A program made the position numbers and the translations under genes. From Calocera cornea HHB12733 (taxonomy: Eukaryota > Basidiomycota > Dacrymycetes > Dacrymycetales > Dacrymycetaceae), in contig KV423982.1 of NCBI GenBank assembly GCA_001632435.1, forward strand, positions 91,341-155,340: a stretch of 64,000 bases of DNA, given 5' to 3'. Below, piece after piece: positions 12,201-24,193 of this stretch. The notes below the pieces were generated by a model. The model was not told where the DNA came from. It saw only the letters and a program-made list of their open reading frames with translations, and did no database searches. Position 1 is the stretch's first letter. Each line of letters begins with the position of its first letter.

Positions 12201-12996
12201 TAATCCCTGATATCTCAGCATTCTCGTTCTGAAGGACGGTCAGATCATCGAGCGCGGCTCACACCGCGAGTTGCTAAAGATGAACGGTGCATTTGCGCAG
12301 ATGTGGGCAGAGCACATCATGGCAGAAGGAGAGACATATGTGCCTGTCCCTTCCACGAGTGCGGGCACACCGGTCGCCGGGTCCAAAGCTCCCTCTGTCC
12401 GGGCGGAGGCGGAGGGCTACCAGATCGGGGATGTGCCCTCCGGTGCTCCCGCTATCGAACCGGGGAAGGATGCTGAGGCACCGGCGGCCGGGGAGGGCGC
12501 GGAAGCCAATGCTCCTACCAAGGAAGGTGAACCCGCTCCTGCTGTCGAAGGCGGAAACGCCGGGGAAGCCGCGGAAGAAGCCGACGTCGTGCCAGCGCAG
12601 CCCATCTCTTACGCTGCAGTCGCCGCCGCGCCGCCAGCTGCAGAGGCACCGATCGCATTCCCCAAAGCCAGCGTCGAGGACGTTAGTATACCAGCTGCTA
12701 CGGCACCCATCGCCGCCCAGGCGGCAGGCGCCGTCGCGTTCCCCTCCAGTGGCGGGGACAGCGAAGGCTCGCGCACTCCAGTTTCCGGCCCGCAATCCGT
12801 CACCTTCTCCCCGGCCTCCACCTCGCGCCCTGCGACCCCAGATCAGAAGGAGCCGCGGCGGAAGCGGCTCAGCAGCCAGAACATTGGCAGAATGGTGCGC
12901 AGGATTTCCATCGGGCCAAGGAAAGCGTCCACGAGCGGGGGTGCGGACGGTGCGAAGAGCCCGGTCGAGGAGGGGAAGAAGAAGGGGAAGAAGTAG
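9260..12996 (+). CDS. Hmt1-like vacuolar ABC half-transporter, intact copy
   Basis: Ten exons (9260-9556, 9610-9787, 9836-10372, 10423-10503, 10554-10705, 10759-11077, 11129-11685, 11737-12075, 12141-12160, 12219-12996) join without frame breaks into 1085 residues. An extra N-terminal membrane domain (about residues 1-190) is followed by a Ser/Pro linker, a six-helix transmembrane domain and one nucleotide-binding domain. All ATPase motifs are present: Walker A GESGSGKST (about residue 655), signature [13 protein letters not shown] (about 760), Walker [13 protein letters not shown], and the H-loop TIAHRLS. This plan matches the ABCB-type fungal Hmt1 family, vacuolar-membrane pumps that move thiol-metal conjugates such as phytochelatin-cadmium in fission yeast. 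The roughly 220-residue Ala/Pro/Glu-rich tail with a Lys-rich end is unusual, since Hmt1 of fission yeast is near 830 residues. The substrate is not readable from sequence. Confidence 0.9.
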
Positions 12997-14555
12997 CTGG
13001 AAGGTGTGGGAGGGAGGGTGAATGGGGGCGGAGACAGTGGCGGGCGGTGGGCGGTCCATCGCGGCGGACGGCACGATTGGCAGGCAGGCTCAATGTGGAG
13101 CCAACCGCATGTATCGGTGGAACCGAGCAGATGACTGCCAGGTACACCGACATTGGCTTGGGATACGGATAACTATACGACTTGATTCTTTCTCTTCTTA
13201 CCGATCCACGATTTCACACCTAATCATGACCTTTATTCCTGTACCGACGCATTCCCGCCTCCGCCAGGGCGAGATCATCCCTGGCCAGCGGGGCCGCGGC
13301 GCCCCGCTCCGGCAGGACATCATTGATAATGTCGTGTCTTCGGTGCCATTGATATGCACAGGCCAATGTTCCACATGTGACGAAAGTGGACAATGGAAGA
13401 CCCTGATGGCGCTGGCATGTCCGGTACGTCCCAGTCCGGGAAAAGCGGTGACACCTTCTCAGGGATTGATCAAGCCGCCGCGGATGGGAGCGAGCTATGC
13501 GATATGCATCGGATAGGCTCCCCGCCCGTAGCAAACACCGTATTCGGGCGCAGGGCGGGGGGAAATCTGCGCGCTCATGGACAACAATATAAAATATTCC
13601 CACAGAACACAAACCGGACAATGATAACGAGTCTCGGTCATACACAAGCATATCACACCCGCCTCCGGTGCCGCGCGCCCAGAGGGAATAACACGTGCAC
13701 GGAAGCAACCTGGCGGGGGAAGCACGGGGTACGGTGTATGCACCCGCCGGGCATGTTCCAGGCCCCGCCCCCCGAAGGCCCCCGGGACCCCCGCCCCTTT
13801 GTGCGCATAACGGTTTGTGCTGGCGCGGACAGGGGGCCAGAGAATAATAATATGCCTCCGCAAGAATCCGCAGCGAAGGTGGGAAATCACGCGGCGCGGA
13901 GGCAACTGGCAACTGGCTGGGGCCCTGGAGCGAGCAGGCCCCGCCCGCGCCGCGCACCAACGGCGGAACGGCGGCGCCCCTGAACGAGATCCGTGACTTG
14001 TGATTTACTTGTTGAGTGACCATCGCAGCGAGCACCAGAAGGGGCTGGAGGGGGGGTTCGTTGGCTGGAGTAGGAAGGACTATTTATTGGGTGTAAAGGA
14101 GGAATATTTGCGGGACGAAGGTGGCGAGTGATGAGAGGCCCGGGGAGCGGCGGGATGCTTCCCTTACGCGAGGCAATTTGGGGCAGAAGCGAAACTTGCA
14201 GTTCTTCGCCCGGGGGCTACCTGGGCTCTGGACGCTTTGCGAAGGGGAGGACGAGAACCAGGGGTCGGATCGAGCTACGTAGGCGTACGTACGTACGTGG
14301 GACGAGCCCCGGCTGCAGTTGCGCTTTGCTCCCCTGCCTTCCCTGTCCCAATCAGTCCCCTTCCCAGCGGGCCCGCCCAAGATACAATAAAGGGGCACAC
14401 GGCGCCCCGCCCCCGCCTGAGCTCGATCCACCACCATCCCCTGCTACAACTCCTTCCCTCCCCATCCCTCCTCCGCACCGACTCCCTCGGTGTCCCCCTC
14501 TCTCATAATCGACGAGTACAGCATATACACATACTCCTACAACTGACACTGCACT
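12997..14555. other. Intergenic region, no gene seen
   Basis: 1.56 kb between the ABC transporter and the RRM gene. Several long open frames overlap on both strands, as is common in GC-rich DNA, and none resembles a known family. The stretch just before the RRM start is pyrimidine-rich (about 14400-14510), as expected for a highly expressed fungal promoter. A short tandem cgta repeat lies near 14284-14299. Confidence 0.5.
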
Positions 14556-15614
14556 ATGTCAGCCAAGATCTACGTCGGTTAGTACACGTTCCCTTTCGTC
14601 TCCCTACCGGCATATATGCTCGTCGCGCCCCCTCCCTTCCTCCCTGCGCGTCGCGCACGCGCGATGCGATGGTATTCCCGTCCCACTGGATATATGCGCC
14701 GTCCAGTCGCCGGCTCCAAGCCGCGGCGTGGCCCTTCCCCGCTCTCCCCTTCATCTTTCCCTCTGCGACGCGGTGAGCGGGTACCCTTCCTCACCGTCGC
14801 CCTCCCTGCCCTGTTCGTAATCTGACGTGTTGCTTCGGTACCTTTCCCCTCCTCCCCTGCCTGCCTTTCCGCGTGCCCTTGTCCCGCTCTCTCCCGTGCA
14901 TGTACATGCGCATATAGGTAACCTCTCGTGGAACACGAACGATGAGACGCTCCGCTCGGTTTGCCTGTCTCCTGGCCGCTGTCAAGTGCCCGTACTGACC
15001 CATCCCTTGCTCACGCAGGCATTTTCCCAGTTCGGTCAGGTTCTTGACGTGCGTTCCTCCCTTCCTTGGCCCTGCCGGCCGCACCTGACTCACCAGATTC
15101 CCAGTGCATCGTCATGAAGGACCGCGAGTCTGGCCGTTCCCGCGGCTTCGGGTTCGTCACGTACGGCACGAGCCAGGAGGCTGAGGCGGCCATCGCAGGC
15201 CTGAACGAGCAGGACCTTGACGGTCGTCGCATCCGCGTTAACCTTGCTAACGCGCGTCCCGCCGGTGGCTCCGGCTTCGGCGGCGGCGGAGGAGGAGGAG
15301 GAGGGTATGGCGGCTCCGGCGGCGGGGGTTACCAGGGCGGTGGAGGCTATCAGGGCGGTGGAGGCTACCAGGGTGGTGGCGGGTACGGCGGTGGCCGTGG
15401 TGGCGGAGGATACGGCGGCGGTCAGGGCTACTCCGGCGGAGGAGGATACCAGGGCGGCGGGTACCAGGGCGGCGGAGGATATCAGGGTGGTGGAGGCTAT
15501 GGAGGTAGGTACCAGGGCGAGGGCCCTTTTCACCTCTCCACTTGAAGCACAGGCTGATCGTTCCAAGAAGAGCAATCGGGCGCTGGGTACGGCGGTGGCA
15601 ACCAGACCTACTGA
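14556..15614 (+). CDS. Glycine-rich RNA-binding protein with one RRM
   Basis: Five exons (14556-14577, 14918-14958, 15019-15048, 15105-15504, 15571-15614) join in frame into 178 residues. The N-terminal half is a single RNA-recognition motif: RNP2 KIYVGNLSW (residues 4-12), the split middle AFSQFGQVLD, and RNP1 RGFGFVTY (about 44-51). The C-terminal half is Gly/Tyr/Gln-rich with repeats of GGGYQG type and ends in GGGNQTY. This matches the small GRP/RBP family, which binds RNA in nucleus and cytoplasm and often responds to cold or stress. The very short first exon and the 340-bp first intron are notable, because long early introns often carry regulatory signals. It sits between two Hmt1-like copies and has no obvious link to them. 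Confidence 0.92.
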
Positions 15615-16776
15615 GCAATCGGTTTTGCCGTGATCTCAGCTTCTTTCCACTCTCTGTTTCTCTCCGGCCCGCGCCGCTTCTCCAAAACCGAAAAAAGTCA
15701 AAGCAAAAAGTAACGAAACGCCGTCCTCGATATCCCGTATCAACTCCAAAAACGAACGCTCCAAGCATCGATCGATCGTCGCACATGTTCCCGGGTCCGT
15801 CAAATCTGTACTCAATGTGTCTGTCCTGTCCCCTGGTCCGGCCTGCCTGGTCCTCCCTCTGTCCTGTGGCTCTGTACTCTGCTGTTCCGTGTTTCCCCAG
15901 CCCGGTTCCAGTTTCGGTTTCATTCGGATTCCCAAACGACCTCTCGCAATTCCCTGTACGTCTATCAACCACCGCAATCAAGCAGGCCGTTCTCGTCCGT
16001 CCGTTCCGTCCATAACGTCGTTCGATGCTTCTCCCCATTCTCCACTCGTCTCGCCTCTGTTTCACGCTCAGTATCCGTTTCCTTCTCGTCACTCATCTCG
16101 CTCGTCTCCCCGCATTCCCGTTCACGCTACGTTCCCCTGGTCTGCCACGTCGTGTTTGCTGTCCCGTGCTGTGTTGTTGTACAGTGTGCCCTCGCGCACC
16201 GTTCATGATGCTTCCCCGTTGACGTCTTTCCCTTCTCTTTTCCGCCGGTGTCTGTCGGTGATGCCGCGTTGATGATGACGACTATGCTCCGATGTTCTTT
16301 CTCCTTTTCCATTTCTCCGTGGCCTGCACTCTCTGTCAGGTACCCACCAAAAAGTCCGAACGCTCTCTAGTTAAAATGTGTCGTGCGGCCGCTCGTAGTT
16401 ACGCCTGTTGTTCCCTAGCATACCTCTGGGTGAAGGAAATTGAGCCGTTGTCGATCCCCGCGCTTCCGTGTTAGTCACGCGTGTTCCATGCTGGTTTCTC
16501 GTACCTTGCGTGCGCTGGAGGAAGACCCACATACGCAACAGAAAATGCACGCAAATCTGTGTATCACTCTGATTGATGATGAACATGCTACGGACGCTGA
16601 GCGCAGTCAGGCCTTTGGGTGCTGCGTCAGAGACGCAGAGGTGATAGAAGGGCTCGAAAGAATTCCCCCATTGTCTGGAACCAGTGCGTGGTAGTGAGTC
16701 ACAGCAGAAGACGAAGCCATTCCGACCTCTTACCAATCGCTTGTTCCATTCCTGCCTACCACCACTCTCAGCGGCG
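15615..16776. other. Intergenic region, no gene seen
   Basis: 1.16 kb between the RRM gene and the Hmt1-like pseudogene. About 15620-16330 is strongly pyrimidine-rich on the plus strand and includes the RRM gene's 3' untranslated region. No supported gene was found. Confidence 0.5.
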
Positions 16777-19700
16777 ATGGCCGATCTCGCGCTATCCATC
16801 TGGCTAACCCGCGTCATCTCATCCTCTCTCCTCGTGGGACTCGCGTTCTCGCTCACCCTGCTCAAACCGCCTGCGCCCACCCCCGTCCCTCAGGGACTGA
16901 GGGAGGTCGCCGCCGTCCTCGTACCCGTGCATACGCCTAGGCGGGAGTGGATCATCTCCTGCTGCGTCGTCCTCGCGGTGTGCTGGATCGCGGATGCGGC
17001 AGTGATCGCAGCCCGCCGTATCGTCGAAGGGTTGTGGGAGCCGGGGGAGGCGATGTGGAAGGGCGAGGAGGTACGTGCGCCCGGTCAAGTATTGTGCATT
17101 CGGTGACTCATTTTATACACTCAGGCTGAGATTGTTGGAAACTTCCTTGCCTGGACGGGAGTTGTGGGGATCGGTGTCTGGAAGGAGTCTCACGGAAGGG
17201 AGGTTTGGACCGCGGTGCCGCTCAAGGTCATCACTATCCTTGGGGCTGCGAGTGGAGCTAGAACATTCCTCCTGCTGTGTCTCACACTGCTTTTGAGAAA
17301 GGGCGCGTCTTCTGTATCCCATTGTCGAAACATTGCCAACCAACCGCAGGTCCTGTGAATACACCAGAGTACAGCACCATCGGTCCCACAATCCATCTGG
17401 TGCTCTCGCTCCTTCGACTTTGGTCCTCATCTCGCTGCTGCCGATTCTATGTCCACCGACGTGCTTCGTGCCTGCAGGATCAGCGTCTGAGCGTACGGGC
17501 CTAGTGGCCTCCGAAGCGCTCTCAGAAAGATCATCCGCGGATGCTCCGCCCGGGTCAGCGGCTAACGACTATGGTACTTTGTCTGACACCGCTGCTGCAA
17601 CCGCAGCGCCGCCGCCTGATCAGCCCACAGAAGAAGTGAATGGCAACTCCAACCACGGTAAAAAAGGCTCGAAAAACGAGGAGGATGAGCCATCGCCAAA
17701 TGGGTGGTACCTAGCGGGCAGGATGGGCAGGGTCATATTTTACCTCTAGCCGTCAAAGGTGTGGTATCTCCAGGTGTTCGCGGTGCGCTGTCACCGCTTC
17801 CTACTGTGATCGACGGGTTCTGAAGAGTGGGATAGTGCTGTTCCATCCTCCTTATGCTTGTCAGGCGAGCCACATTCGTGCTTGTACCTCTCTCGTTGGC
17901 ACAGCTGATTGACGCGTTGACTTTTGGAACGTGTACGTCATCTCCACAGACGCATGCGTATGCCGCTAAGATGGCCACGTGCAGCCCCATGGTGGCCATT
18001 GGCGATTTACATCGCGGTCCCCTTCATCCAGAGGCAGATACTAGGAGAGATGGGTGACCTGCTTTGTGTGTGCACCCGAGCATCAGGCGACCTCCGCTGA
18101 CCGGAAATGCAGGGTTGCCGGTCAAGCAGTAACTTACTCGTCTCGTCAGCTGTGGTTCATGTCATTCGACCACGTCCTAAAGCTATTGATGTCCTTCCAC
18201 CAGAAGCGCAAGCTGGGAGAATTACTCGGTATTCTGGATCAAGGCTCTACCATGAGCCATTTGTTTGAAGTATGTGTCCATCATTCACCGACAGGGAGCC
18301 AATCATTGCTGAACATCCCCACCACTCTCGCCGATGTTTCTCTTTCGGGTGACTCCGACCGTTATCGATCTTGTGGTTGCTGTCGTTTTTGTCCTATTCT
18401 TCTTTGGCTTGGATATCGCCATGGTTTTGGGCTGCGTGATAGCCGTCTATCTAGTTGTATCTTGGCTCATGACAAACTGGGGAAACGCGCATGTACCGTC
18501 AGGTAAACGAAGGATACGTAGTCAAGCAGGGGATCCACACCGACAGCATGATGAACTATGAAACCGTCAAGTATTTCACCGGAGAAGAACATGCGAGCAA
18601 GCGGTATAGAGAGGCGATGAACCAATAATACCAACGGCTGAAACTCAAAGCAAGCCGTGAGCCGGGCCCTATTTCGCGTAGCTTCCGAATACTGATCTAT
18701 TCCAGTCGTCGGCAACTTAACAAGATTCCTTCAGAATATCCTTACTACCCTCAGCATCGTCCTCGGTTCGCTGGTCATTGTCCGCCGAATAACCCTTGGG
18801 CAGGCGACGCCTGGCGCCTTCGTCATATTCCTCACTTATATCAGTCAGCTCATCGCCCTGCTCTTATCCCTAGGGCATGTCTATCAATGGCTAAGGGAAA
18901 TGATGGTCGATGCTGAGAAGCTTGTCCAGCTTCTCAACGAACCCGTAAAAGTGCAGGACAAGCCAGCGCGACGAACCTGCTTGTCAATGACGGCGTGATC
19001 GAGTTTGAAAACGTTAGTTTCAGCTACAGCGACCGGAAGGGACTCGTCGCCATCAAGAACGTCTCCTTCACTGTCCCGAAAGGAAATCATGTTGCCCTAG
19101 TCGGTGAAAGCGGTGGGGGGAAGAGCACTCTTGTCCGGCTCTTGCTGAGATTTACGATCTCAAGGACGGAGAGGGGCGTATTCTCATAGACGGCAAGGAC
19201 ATTCGCGATGTCACGCAGAATAGCTTGAGGAAGAATATTGGTGTAGTCCCCCAAGAATGTGTAAGTTTCAACTCAGGATGACGCACCCCCGTGTTAACCA
19301 TGCTGCAGGTATTGTTCAACGAAACAATCGCATTCAACATTGGATATGGAAGATTCGACGCTACTACGGAGGAAACAGAAGCTGCTGCAACCACTGCACA
19401 GTTACATGAGCGGATCATGACTTTCCCCGAGGGATACCAGACAGAGGTGGGCGAACGTGGCGTGAAGCTAAGTGGGGGCGAGAAGCAGCGTGTGACGATT
19501 GCAAGGACCCTCCTCAAGGACCCTCCCATCCTGCTTCAGACGAGGCGACGAGCGCGCTGGACACCGCGACGGAAAGGGACATCCAAAAGGCGCTGAACCA
19601 TCTCGTGAAAGGAAGGTCGTCGCTAACAATCGCCCACCGACTTTCGGTAATGCTCCCATTTTACAGTGACATCTTTTGAGAGTTGATTATCCTTTCGTTT

Positions 19701-19923
19701 GGTCTCGCAGACTATCGCCAATGCGGACATGTAAGTCTCTTCCCAGCTCCATCACTCTAGAACTCACTGTACTCCCTGGAAACCTAGCATTCTCGTTCTG
19801 AAGGACGGGCAGATCATCGAACGCTGCTCACACGGCGAGCTGCTCGAGATGAACGGGGCATTTGCAAATATGTGGGCAGAGCACGTCAGGGCAGACGGGG
19901 ACATCCAGACTAGTGGAATATAG
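16777..19923 (+). pseudogene. Hmt1-like ABC transporter pseudogene (copy 2)
   Basis: This stretch aligns with the intact gene at 9260-12996 from its first methionine (MADLALSIWLTRVISSSLL) to the end of the ATPase domain, and many introns fall at the same sites. It cannot be translated through. A base is lost near 17418-17421. There are stops in place of Trp at 17747-17749 (TAG) and at 18626-18628 (TAA). A 5-bp insertion at about 18130 brings a TAA. A splice acceptor near 18334 is missing. Further single-base losses lie near 18480-18492, 18963-18968 and 19151-19153. A final lost base near 19536 destroys Walker B. Walker A (GESGGGKST) and the signature ([13 protein letters not shown]) can still be read in separate frames. 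It ends soon after the ATPase domain and has no long C-terminal tail. It is a decayed tandem duplicate. Confidence 0.9.
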
Positions 19924-20262
19924 CTCTGTCTGCACTCAGGACCCGCGATGACGGTCCTTCCCACAGACTTTTCTGAACACTCAGTTACAAACTATGATTA
20001 CCGCAACAATGACAACGTTCCCCAACGCTCGTGTGCGATGACACCCCGTAGGCAGTGTCATGCACCCCGCCTGATTCCGAACAAAGGTGTCAATCACGTG
20101 AGATGCGTGAGATGACCTACCACCCAGTCAGGATTAGCTTCACGGAGCGATGCGACGAGCAAGTTCTATTCGATTAAGAATCTGTAATACTGAACAATCG
20201 ATCAGGATGTGATGCGCTAGTGGGGCATGCTGTAAACCAGCGCAGGGCGTTCAGGCACATCG
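19924..20262. other. Short convergent intergenic region
   Basis: 339 bp between the end of the ABC pseudogene and the stop codon of the minus-strand V-ATPase gene. It should contain the 3' untranslated region of the V-ATPase gene. Nothing else was seen. Confidence 0.5.
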
Positions 20263-22086
20263 TCATGCCCAAGAGTGACTAACGAGCAACTGAACCGACA
20301 TCAGTGCTTGGTACCGAACATCAGGATCTTCATGCGCCATCAGCTCCATGACGCGTGTCTTCGCTCCCATGTCCGTGATGAGCCTTGCTCGCCAGTTAGT
20401 GATGTCCATATGCCATAAAGCCCTGCACACTCACTTTTTCCCTCGGTCACAGTACTTGACATACTTGCCTATGTCGTGCGCTGCAACTGCAAGTACAAGG
20501 GGTTCGGTTGAAGTGTTCAACAAGCCAACCAACCTCCTAGAGAACGGGTATCAGGGGCGATGTTTGGCGACTAAGAGTAACACGCACTTAAGCTGCTCGT
20601 TGTCATTCTCATTCAGTCTATTGGCGTTTTCTTTCCAGAATTCGTCGGAGTCGTGTACAGGTGTCCAACCGAGATGGCCGGAAACGAGTTCAGACGTGTA
20701 TTCGTCATAGGTCCTAGTGCTCGTGAGAGACTTCCGTGGCAAAATAGAGAGAGTCGTACGTCAAACTTTCGAATTGTGCCTTGAGTTCGTCCTTCAGGAA
20801 CGATACGTCTTCCTTGATGTCTTCATCCGAGAACTTGCGTCCAGCCAAGTTCTGCAGAAAAGGTAAGAGTTTGGCGACCAACATAGCAGGTAGGTTGGCT
20901 GCTGGGGCCTTGACGACAAGGTTCTGCAACAATGTAAGGAATGAGAACTCGACAGAGAATCGTTGCTTGGCGAACTCTGAATGTAGCAATCACAACTCGG
21001 ATCACCTTCTCTTTTGCTGCATTTTGAGCAACTTCAGTCAATATCGGAATCACGTCATATTGCCTTAATGTCTATTGTCAGATGAAAAGCATCGACAACA
21101 GCACGTTGAGGTACATACTTATTGATCTCAGCTGCAACCCGGGGCTCGAAAGAGAGCAACCATATGCAAAAGCAGATCTGATATTGCATCTGTGGTGCCT
21201 TGCTTGACTTCAAGAGTTGAGTTAAGCTAGGGCATTGTAAGCGAAAGTCGACGACATGGAGTTCTGCCGCTCACCTCAGCATAATGGTGGGCACTTGCCA
21301 GACTGCCAGGCGGAAGGCAGGAGTGGGCAGAGTGGCCTCAAGACATTGCACGCCCACATCCCGGCGAGTGGCTGACGTGTCCTGGATGAGCGATGATATG
21401 AAGTTGAGGAACGCGTTGATCTCGGACGACTGGAACACGGTTTGCGTGGAGCTTTTCCATCTCGTCAATCCATGGCCAAGGTCTAAGCAGCCGAACGCAC
21501 CCGAAGAGTATCGCGAGAACTTGGCAAGCCTTCAGTTGAACGAATTCATCGGGGGTATCCAGAGCTCTGATGGACGTGGCTCCAAGGTCAGTTCCATCCA
21601 CCGCCGCCTCTGGTCACGGCTCACCGAAGGAGAGGGCCAAACGGCAGCTCTGGGTCGGACTCGGCGGCTCGGGTATACAAGGGAATTCGCTCATCGTGAT
21701 CTACGCTCCAACCAGTCAGCATTAGATCCGCATCCTTTCGGGTAGGTACGCGCCTATGAGGGAGTCGCCGATCAACACCAATATGTACTGGAGGACATCG
21801 ACCCGGACAAGCTTCTTGAGCAACGACAAGTAGAGCGTCGCATATTGAGGTCCCTCGGTAAGGAGGAGCGACTCGACCTTGCTTCTCGGCTGCCTGTCGA
21901 CCTTCTTAATGGCGGCGAGCTCGGCAGGGGTTATGAGACCGGCACGTTGATAGCCCTAACGGCGCGGGTAGGAAGCGGTCAGCTTGGACATAGAAGCGCG
22001 GGCGAGCTGCTTACCTCCCAGGGGATCGGCTTGGAGCGGACCTTTGAAGACGACTCCTCAAGGTAAGGATTGACGATGAGGGACAT
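20263..22086 (-). CDS. VMA13: V-type proton ATPase subunit H
   Basis: This subunit is the regulatory 50-57 kDa part of the peripheral V1 sector. It couples ATP hydrolysis to proton pumping and silences free V1. The gene has many exons on the minus strand. Exon 1 (22086-22015) encodes MSLIVNPYLEESSSKVRSKP and splices to GYQRAGLITPAELAAIKKVD. Further exons carry family signatures: RRDVGVQCLEATLPTP, VIPILTEVAQNAAKEKVIRV, KAPAANLPAMLVAKLLPFLQ, FLKDELKAQFESLTTYDEYT and the hallmark SGHLGWTPVHDSDEFW. The end reads AAHDIGKYVKYCDRGKK, then TDMGAKTRVMELMAHEDPDV and VSHSWA. No break was noticed, although not every short exon was traced. It is the main machine that energises the vacuole, where the neighbouring Hmt1-like transporter would also act. 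Confidence 0.93.
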
Positions 22087-22641
22087 TGTCGTGCAACGTG
22101 AGCGGTGGTCCGGTAAGGGGTGCGGGAGCAGGGATTGAGGGTTGGAGATAATCCGGAGGCGCAGGTCCGAGGGAAGTGGCGTGGAGTGGCACGGTGTAGG
22201 GGCTCGGCATGGCGCGGCGCAGAAGGCGAAGTGTGATGACGCAGATGCGGGGCAGAGTCCAGCTCGCTTCGGGATTAAATCACCGGCTGTGGTGCGTCTT
22301 ACCATGAAAGACCGGACATGTTGAATGTCCCCGTTTCTCTCACTCGGCCGGCATACAGCGGGCGAGAAGGGCGGCAATGTCACACGACGCAATTGCATAG
22401 TCATAGCCCGGGATCCCCAAGGCACCTGCCCCGCCCCGTCCATAGCCGTCGTGCGTATCACCTCGTCCCGAAACATGGCGATGTGCCCCTCGTTGCACTC
22501 TCAAACGCCCATCACCCACCGCCCGTCTCCCACCAGACACCTACTTAAGTCGATCAGCCTGCTCTCGTCCCGTTCTGAAACAAATTGCATACTCAACCCA
22601 CACCAACTTCTTCCTCTGAACACTTCTACCCTTGACCTTCT
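22087..22641. promoter_or_regulatory. Divergent promoter region (V-ATPase H / CipC-like)
   Basis: 555 bp between two divergent start codons. A pyrimidine-rich segment with a run of CCCACC/CTC motifs lies before the plus-strand gene (about 22500-22640). No clear TATA box was identified. Confidence 0.45.
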
Positions 22642-23585
22642 ATGTCCTACAGCTACTATCAGACCGCTCAACCTTCGTATTGGGGAACCGCTCAGTACCA
22701 GTGAGTCCTGGAATTCGGAGAAAGGAACTCGTTTGACAACGCCAATGGCAGCTTCCCGAGTCCTCCCTCCGTATCCTACGTTCCGCAAGCCGGGTGGACA
22801 TCGCGTGACTTTTACGACGCGCACTCATCATGGGCGCTTGGTGGAAATGCCGACAGGTGAGCCGAAATAACTGACAACTAATATTCGGTTAACTGAACCT
22901 CGTGACAGCACTGTCTTCGACTTTGTGTGGAGTAAGGTCAAGAACATGGTCGGAGTTGCCGGCATGGGCCGAGAGGAGGCGCGCTTTTGGCATCGTCAGA
23001 TCTACAGTGGCATGGTCAACCTGAGCACCGTCCTGCCTTCGGATCTCGGCGGCGCAGCCGCGCACGAGGCGCTGCGATTCTACGAGCATCACCACTTCTA
23101 CAATTACTCCAGCTATGATATCGATCGGGAGCGCGAGGCGGTCATGGGTCTGGCAATTGCGGAAGGTGCGTTTCATTTATGTGCCTGCTTCCAAGTAATT
23201 CAGCTCAACCCGCGTAGCCACAAAGCTATGGAGCTACACAGGCCGGCCGGCGGACCGCTATGGACGGCTTGAAGCTTGCGAGATCGCCGCTGCCACAGCT
23301 CGTCGCCTCCTCCGCAACCGATACGACCCTCTCGGGTTTGGGCTGCGGCGACGTCGGGGATCTTACTCGGCGATGTACGATGACGACCTCGCCCTCCTGC
23401 ACCACCCGATGCACCGGCGGCGCTCGTCGTCTTCATACCACTACCGCCCCGCTGCGCAGGCCTTGCTGTCGGCGCGTCCCTACGTTGGAGGCTCGGCTCT
23501 GGCGCTCACGATTCCGTCAAACGCGTATAGCGCGTATGGGAATGGATATGCGACAACGACTGGAGGGATGGTCGCATGGCATTAG
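22642..23585 (+). CDS. CipC-like (DUF3759-type) fungal protein
   Basis: Four exons (22642-22700, 22752-22856, 22909-23165, 23218-23585) join in frame into 262 residues. The N-terminus is Tyr/Ser/Gln-rich (MSYSYYQTAQPSYWGTAQYH). The middle carries GGAAAHEALRFYEHH, followed by MGLAIAEATKLW and a basic, arginine-rich helix. This matches the pattern of the CipC family (GAAA-EA-x-x-x-YE-x-H, then an Ala/Gly helix). These are small fungal proteins induced by concanamycin A, an inhibitor of the V-ATPase, and their biochemical role is unknown. The His/Arg/Ser/Tyr-rich tail makes it longer than typical members of 120-150 residues. It is divergent from the V-ATPase H gene, and given how the family was named that pairing is suggestive but may be chance. 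Confidence 0.68.
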
Positions 23586-24193
23586 TGGGGGCCATGCGGC
23601 GTCTATCCCTCATACGATATCAACCGCTCACGACGCAGGCCGTCGTGGGCTGTAATGAGAGCCTGCTACAGGAAAGGACATTGGAACGGATCATTGTATC
23701 AATCAGCTTACATGCTGTACTTCGTACTGCGGACACACCCTATGCGCCATGATGCTGGCATCATTGGTGCTGTAATTGTATAAATAAATGAGAAATATCT
23801 AATAGCAATACAAGCATGTCTCCACTGTCGGTAACACCCTTCGTTGGGACTGACAATGACGACGTCATTTGAACCGCCATCGGAGCCGTTCTTCATAAAA
23901 TGTCTATATTCGACCTATCCTACTTACAAAGCTACGTACAGGAAGCACATCAAGTCATATACAGTGTGCGTTTCGCCGCCGAGCGGGCGACGTCAGAAGA
24001 AAGAGTGAAACACAGCGTACAAGCCGGAACAATATACAAGAAACATCCACAGAAAAACGGCGTGTCTTGACATACTACTTGAACCACCCTCTCGTTGATA
24101 CAACAAATCCATAAGTCATTCCTTGGAGAATGTAGAAGCGAGGAAGCTGAATAATTTAGTCCCCGGTGGGATAAGCGGTTGTTTGGTGGTTGT
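23586..24193. other. Convergent intergenic region
   Basis: 608 bp between the 3' ends of the CipC-like gene and the minus-strand repeat protein. It is relatively AT-rich, with aataaa-like signals (for example near 23780-23790), as expected for 3' untranslated regions. Confidence 0.5.

Noticed and set aside
13220..14035. 271-codon open frame on the minus strand before the RRM gene
   Set aside because: No motif, start context or coding pattern supports it, and it lies in promoter-like DNA.
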